Assembly: GCA_008923315.1 (NCBI GenBank)
Contig: WBSF01000004.1
Coordinates: forward strand, 60,437 to 124,436
Length of the DNA stretch: 64,000 nucleotides
Source of the DNA: Betaproteobacteria bacterium SCN1
GTDB taxonomy: Bacteria > Pseudomonadota > Gammaproteobacteria > Burkholderiales > Thiobacillaceae
Direction: 5' to 3'
The notes under the pieces are model-generated. The model saw only the letters and a program-made list of their open reading frames with translations. It was not told where the DNA came from and did not search any database. Made by a program: the position numbers and the translations under genes. Each line of letters begins with the position of its first letter. Position 1 is the first letter of the stretch. Of the stretch, positions 61,938-64,000 are shown piece after piece.

Positions 61938-61998
61938 CGCTAACACGGCGGTCAACAGCGACCGCGCTGAAGCGCGGCGCGTTACCTATGCGTTGGGC
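61938..61998 (+). repeat. attC5
   Basis: 61-bp site: left CGCTAAC, right GTTGGGC. Shares TAACACGGCGGTCAAC with attC4. Confidence 0.92.
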
Positions 61999-62016
61999 AT
62001 CACAATAGGAACATTC

Positions 62017-62481
62017 ATGGAAGTCAAAATTGTCATATTCCCCGAAACAAAGGTTGTTGCCGTTGAGCACCTCGGGTCGCCAGCGCTTGAATACGATACG
62101 GTGAAAAAGCTAGTCGCCTGGAAGCTGGAAAACAGTCTGCTAGATCAGTTGAAGTACCGAAGCTACGGCATCCACTACACAAATCCACGTATCACGCCGC
62201 CTTCCGAACACCGCGTCGACTTCTGCCTGTCCTTTGACAAAGACGTTGGCCCCAATCCTTTCGGTATTCGGAACATGGCAATTCCTGAGCTTCGTTGTGC
62301 TCTTGCAAGAGATATTGGTTCCCGCTCAAACAACAAGGCAGCCGCCTATCTCTATGAAACATGGTTGCCTCGAAGCGGCGAATCCCCCGGTGATTTCCCA
62401 ATCTTCTTCCATTACGTCAATGTCGGTCCAAATGTGCGAGAAGAGGAAATGATTACCGATGTTTATTTGCCGTTGAAGTGA
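62017..62481 (+). CDS. Cassette 6 GyrI-like effector-binding protein
   Basis: A 154-residue protein of the GyrI/AraC-effector-binding fold. It has VVAVEHLGSPALEYDTV near the N-terminus and GIHYTNPRITPPSEHRVDFCL, FPIFFHYVN and DVYLPLK, which mark the SOUL/GyrI family. Such proteins bind small molecules or toxins; E. coli GyrI protects gyrase. ATG 62017 has AGGA six bases upstream. Confidence 0.82.
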   Translation: MEVKIVIFPETKVVAVEHLGSPALEYDTVKKLVAWKLENSLLDQLKYRSYGIHYTNPRITPPSEHRVDFCLSFDKDVGPNPFGIRNMAIPELRCALARDIGSRSNNKAAAYLYETWLPRSGESPGDFPIFFHYVNVGPNVREEEMITDVYLPLK

Positions 62482-62508
62482 AATTTCAAGTCTACCCGCG
62501 CATGTGCG

Positions 62509-62575
62509 GCCCAACCCATCATTCCACCGGACCTGCGCGAAAAGCCGCGCAGACCGGTGAATTCAAACGTTCGGC
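62509..62575 (+). repeat. attC6
   Basis: 67-bp site: left GCCCAAC, right GTTCGGC. Its sequence resembles attC7 and attC8 (CCCATCATTCCACCGGAC, ATTCAAACGTT). Confidence 0.92.
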
Positions 62576-62581
62576 CTCACC

Positions 62582-63235
62582 ATGACGTTACACAAGACAC
62601 CTGAAGACTTTGTCGGCCCGAGCAAAGATGGCTTCGAGCGTGACCCATTTGGATACAGTGCGCTCGCGTGGCACAAGTGGGCTATGGCACAAAACCTCGC
62701 CGGCCACTTTGTCGACCTAGAAGCTGGACCAGTCGAGGAGGATTTGAAATCTCCCATTCTTTGGCTGTCTCACGCGCACGCAATGTCTGAGGCTGCTCGC
62801 TCCTTGCTACAAGTGGTGCCCAATCTTGACGCGATGCCTGAGAGCATCCGAGGGACTTGTCACTGCCAATACCACGCTGTCGCTCTGATGTTGGTTGGCT
62901 ACAGCCTCGAAATATGTCTCAAAGCTATGCTCATCATCAAGAAGGGAATTGATGCCTACCAAGCGGAAGAGAAGAAGCACCACCACCATAACCTTGGCAA
63001 GTTGGCGAGCTTTGTCCCGAGCTTGACCGAGAAGGATCAGGCAACGTTACAAGCGCTGTCTCATTTCGTACGCTGGGCAGGTCGCTATCCTGATCCGGGG
63101 TATGGAAAACTTAGCCACGCGGAGGAGATATTCACACTCTCGGAAGGCTACCAAGTCAGCGCGAAAGAATTGTTTACGCTGGCCGCCAGAATTATGGCCT
63201 ATTCCAACACGGTGATTGGTGAGGCATCGCCATGA
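62582..63235 (+). CDS. Cassette 7 HEPN-like protein
   Basis: A 217-residue helical protein. Residues about 98-145 (YHAVALMLVGYSLEICLKAM, then HHHHNLGKLASF) and the WAGRYPDP segment resemble HEPN domains of defence and toxin-antitoxin systems. The usual R-x4-6-H ribonuclease motif is not clear, so it could be an inactive partner. No other domain is recognised. Confidence 0.6.
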   Translation: MTLHKTPEDFVGPSKDGFERDPFGYSALAWHKWAMAQNLAGHFVDLEAGPVEEDLKSPILWLSHAHAMSEAARSLLQVVPNLDAMPESIRGTCHCQYHAVALMLVGYSLEICLKAMLIIKKGIDAYQAEEKKHHHHNLGKLASFVPSLTEKDQATLQALSHFVRWAGRYPDPGYGKLSHAEEIFTLSEGYQVSAKELFTLAARIMAYSNTVIGEASP

Positions 63236-63236
63236 G

Positions 63237-63294
63237 GCCGAACCCATCATTCCACCGGACCGCCTGCGGCGGCCGGTGAATTCAAACGTTGGGC
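63237..63294 (+). repeat. attC7
   Basis: 58-bp site: left GCCGAAC, right GTTGGGC. Confidence 0.92.
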
Positions 63295-63297
63295 ATC

Positions 63298-63897
63298 ATG
63301 AAAAGCGTTACCACAGTCATTCTCATGCTGTTGCTTACGGCATGTTCGGCTGTGAATATACGGTACTACCTTCCCGTCGATTCCCGGCTTGCCGAAGAAG
63401 GAACAGTGTGTGGGTCTGTACCCTGGGGAAGGGCGCGTATTCCCTTAGCTGAAGGGCTCTACGCAGTAGCTGACCTTGCTCCAAGAGAAGGTCTACTTTC
63501 AGCAACCATCCAGCTCGCTATCCCAACTGGCACATTGGTTCGCTTCATCAAACCTGAAATACGCTTTATTGATTCGTCTGGAGCAAGGGAATACGTCGCG
63601 CCAATGGAGTATTGGCAGGTCGGTATATATGGCCGTCGCGGACAACCCGGACGCCTAGAATATTTTGCTTCGAGCGCATTGCTGGAAGGGCGAGGACGGA
63701 ACACAGGCCTCGCTGACACCAAAACTACTTACCTAAAGGCCGATCTCTTCATATCCAGAGCTGTCGTTAAGGCCCCGGAATTGACGGAGTTGGTAATGAC
63801 TCTTCCCCGGCTTGAAGTTAATGGTGTCGCTATTCAACCTGAATCTGTTTCACTTCGACTCACTGAAAGAAAGGGCGTGATGACATGTATTCAATGA
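63298..63897 (+). CDS. Cassette 8 lipoprotein
   Basis: A 199-residue protein starting MKSVTTVILMLLLTACSAV: a short signal peptide with lipobox LTAC (Cys16). The mature part shows beta-rich stretches and no recognised family. It is probably anchored in the outer membrane. ATG 63298 directly follows the core site. Confidence 0.75.
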   Translation: MKSVTTVILMLLLTACSAVNIRYYLPVDSRLAEEGTVCGSVPWGRARIPLAEGLYAVADLAPREGLLSATIQLAIPTGTLVRFIKPEIRFIDSSGAREYVAPMEYWQVGIYGRRGQPGRLEYFASSALLEGRGRNTGLADTKTTYLKADLFISRAVVKAPELTELVMTLPRLEVNGVAIQPESVSLRLTERKGVMTCIQ

Positions 63898-63898
63898 A

Positions 63899-63958
63899 GC
63901 CCAACAAATCATTCAAGCGGGACGCGCTAAAGCGCGCCCCTTAATTCAAACGTTGACG
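63899..63958 (+). repeat. attC8
   Basis: 60-bp site: left GCCCAAC, right GTTGACG. The right core departs from the consensus. Confidence 0.85.
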
Positions 63959-64000
63959 CTGTAGAAAAACCCCTTTTCAGCCGAATCGGCGGCGTAATAA
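63953..64000 (+). other. Start of cassette 9, cut by the window edge
   Basis: The 48 bases after the last core show no start codon with a convincing ribosome site. The gene, if any, lies beyond the window. Confidence 0.6.

Larger units (their letters stand above)
58909..64000 (+). mobile_element. Integron cassette array (eight cassettes, ninth partial)
   Basis: Eight complete cassettes joined at core sites at 58908, 59289, 60178, 60516, 60814, 61992, 62569, 63288 and 63952. In each, the left inverse core of attC is the reverse complement of the core opening the same cassette, so the units are genuine. GC is lower than in the chromosome around intI. The array continues past the right edge. 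Confidence 0.93.

Overview
The window looks like the chromosome of a GC-rich betaproteobacterium. The core runs gyrA-serC-serA-pheA-hisC-tyrA-aroA-cmk-rpsA-ihfB-lapA-lapB-pyrF on the minus strand, an order typical of that class, and the tmRNA encodes the tag ANDENYALAA. Cytochrome bd, a sulfide:quinone-reductase-like flavoprotein and small c-type cytochromes suggest a respiratory environmental organism, possibly a sulfur oxidiser. That last point is inference.

Layout. 1-7.5 kb: end of prfC, a glycine-zipper envelope protein, then radA, cysM, ugd, pyrF, lapB and lapA on the minus strand. 7.6-19.5 kb: translation (rpsA, ihfB), aromatic amino-acid, serine and histidine-type aminotransferase genes, and gyrA, with many start/stop overlaps. 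19.6-23.1 kb, plus strand: mtaD, ubiG, gph, a SirB2-like gene and ssrA (tmRNA) with a strong terminator. 23.2-31.3 kb: a secreted hypothetical protein, a divergent LysR/SDR pair, a DUF4010 membrane protein, prfB with its programmed +1 frameshift, and pepN.

31.4-34.7 kb is a compact defence-type island of lower GC on the minus strand. It holds a reverse transcriptase resembling the Abi/DRT antiphage RTs, a FitAB/VapBC-type toxin-antitoxin pair, and a TumE/TumA-type pair. Each module is followed, on its recQ-facing side, by a piece of the recQ 3' end: a 37-bp copy, a damaged ~160-bp copy, then recQ itself. This suggests repeated insertion at the end of recQ. recQ, lysS, a small membrane-anchored protein and acnA follow.

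41.7-49.4 kb is a respiratory and stress cluster: two c-type cytochromes, a sigma-54 activator with a PAS-like Cys motif, and, divergent from it, cydP-cydA-cydB-cydX, an SQR-like flavoprotein, ybgE and a group II truncated haemoglobin. A near-consensus -24/-12 element lies just before cydP and a perfect inverted repeat lies about 117 bp upstream of the predicted start. 49.4-57.8 kb: a MASE1-like GGDEF-EAL protein, a FIST protein and small partners, prolyl iminopeptidase, a thioredoxin-fold/TPR protein, DUF3025, small envelope and STAS-like proteins and an EamA transporter.

57.8-64 kb is a chromosomal integron: intI on the minus strand, an attI region, then eight complete gene cassettes and the start of a ninth. 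Each attC was recognised because its left core site is the reverse complement of the core site that opens the same cassette. The cassettes carry a small conserved protein, a HARE-HTH/GIY-YIG nuclease-like protein, three consecutive cassettes whose genes point back toward intI (a small basic beta-rich ORF, a zinc ribbon, and a DNA methyltransferase with a 21-bp tandem repeat), a GyrI-like protein, a HEPN-like protein and a lipoprotein. The array runs off the right edge.
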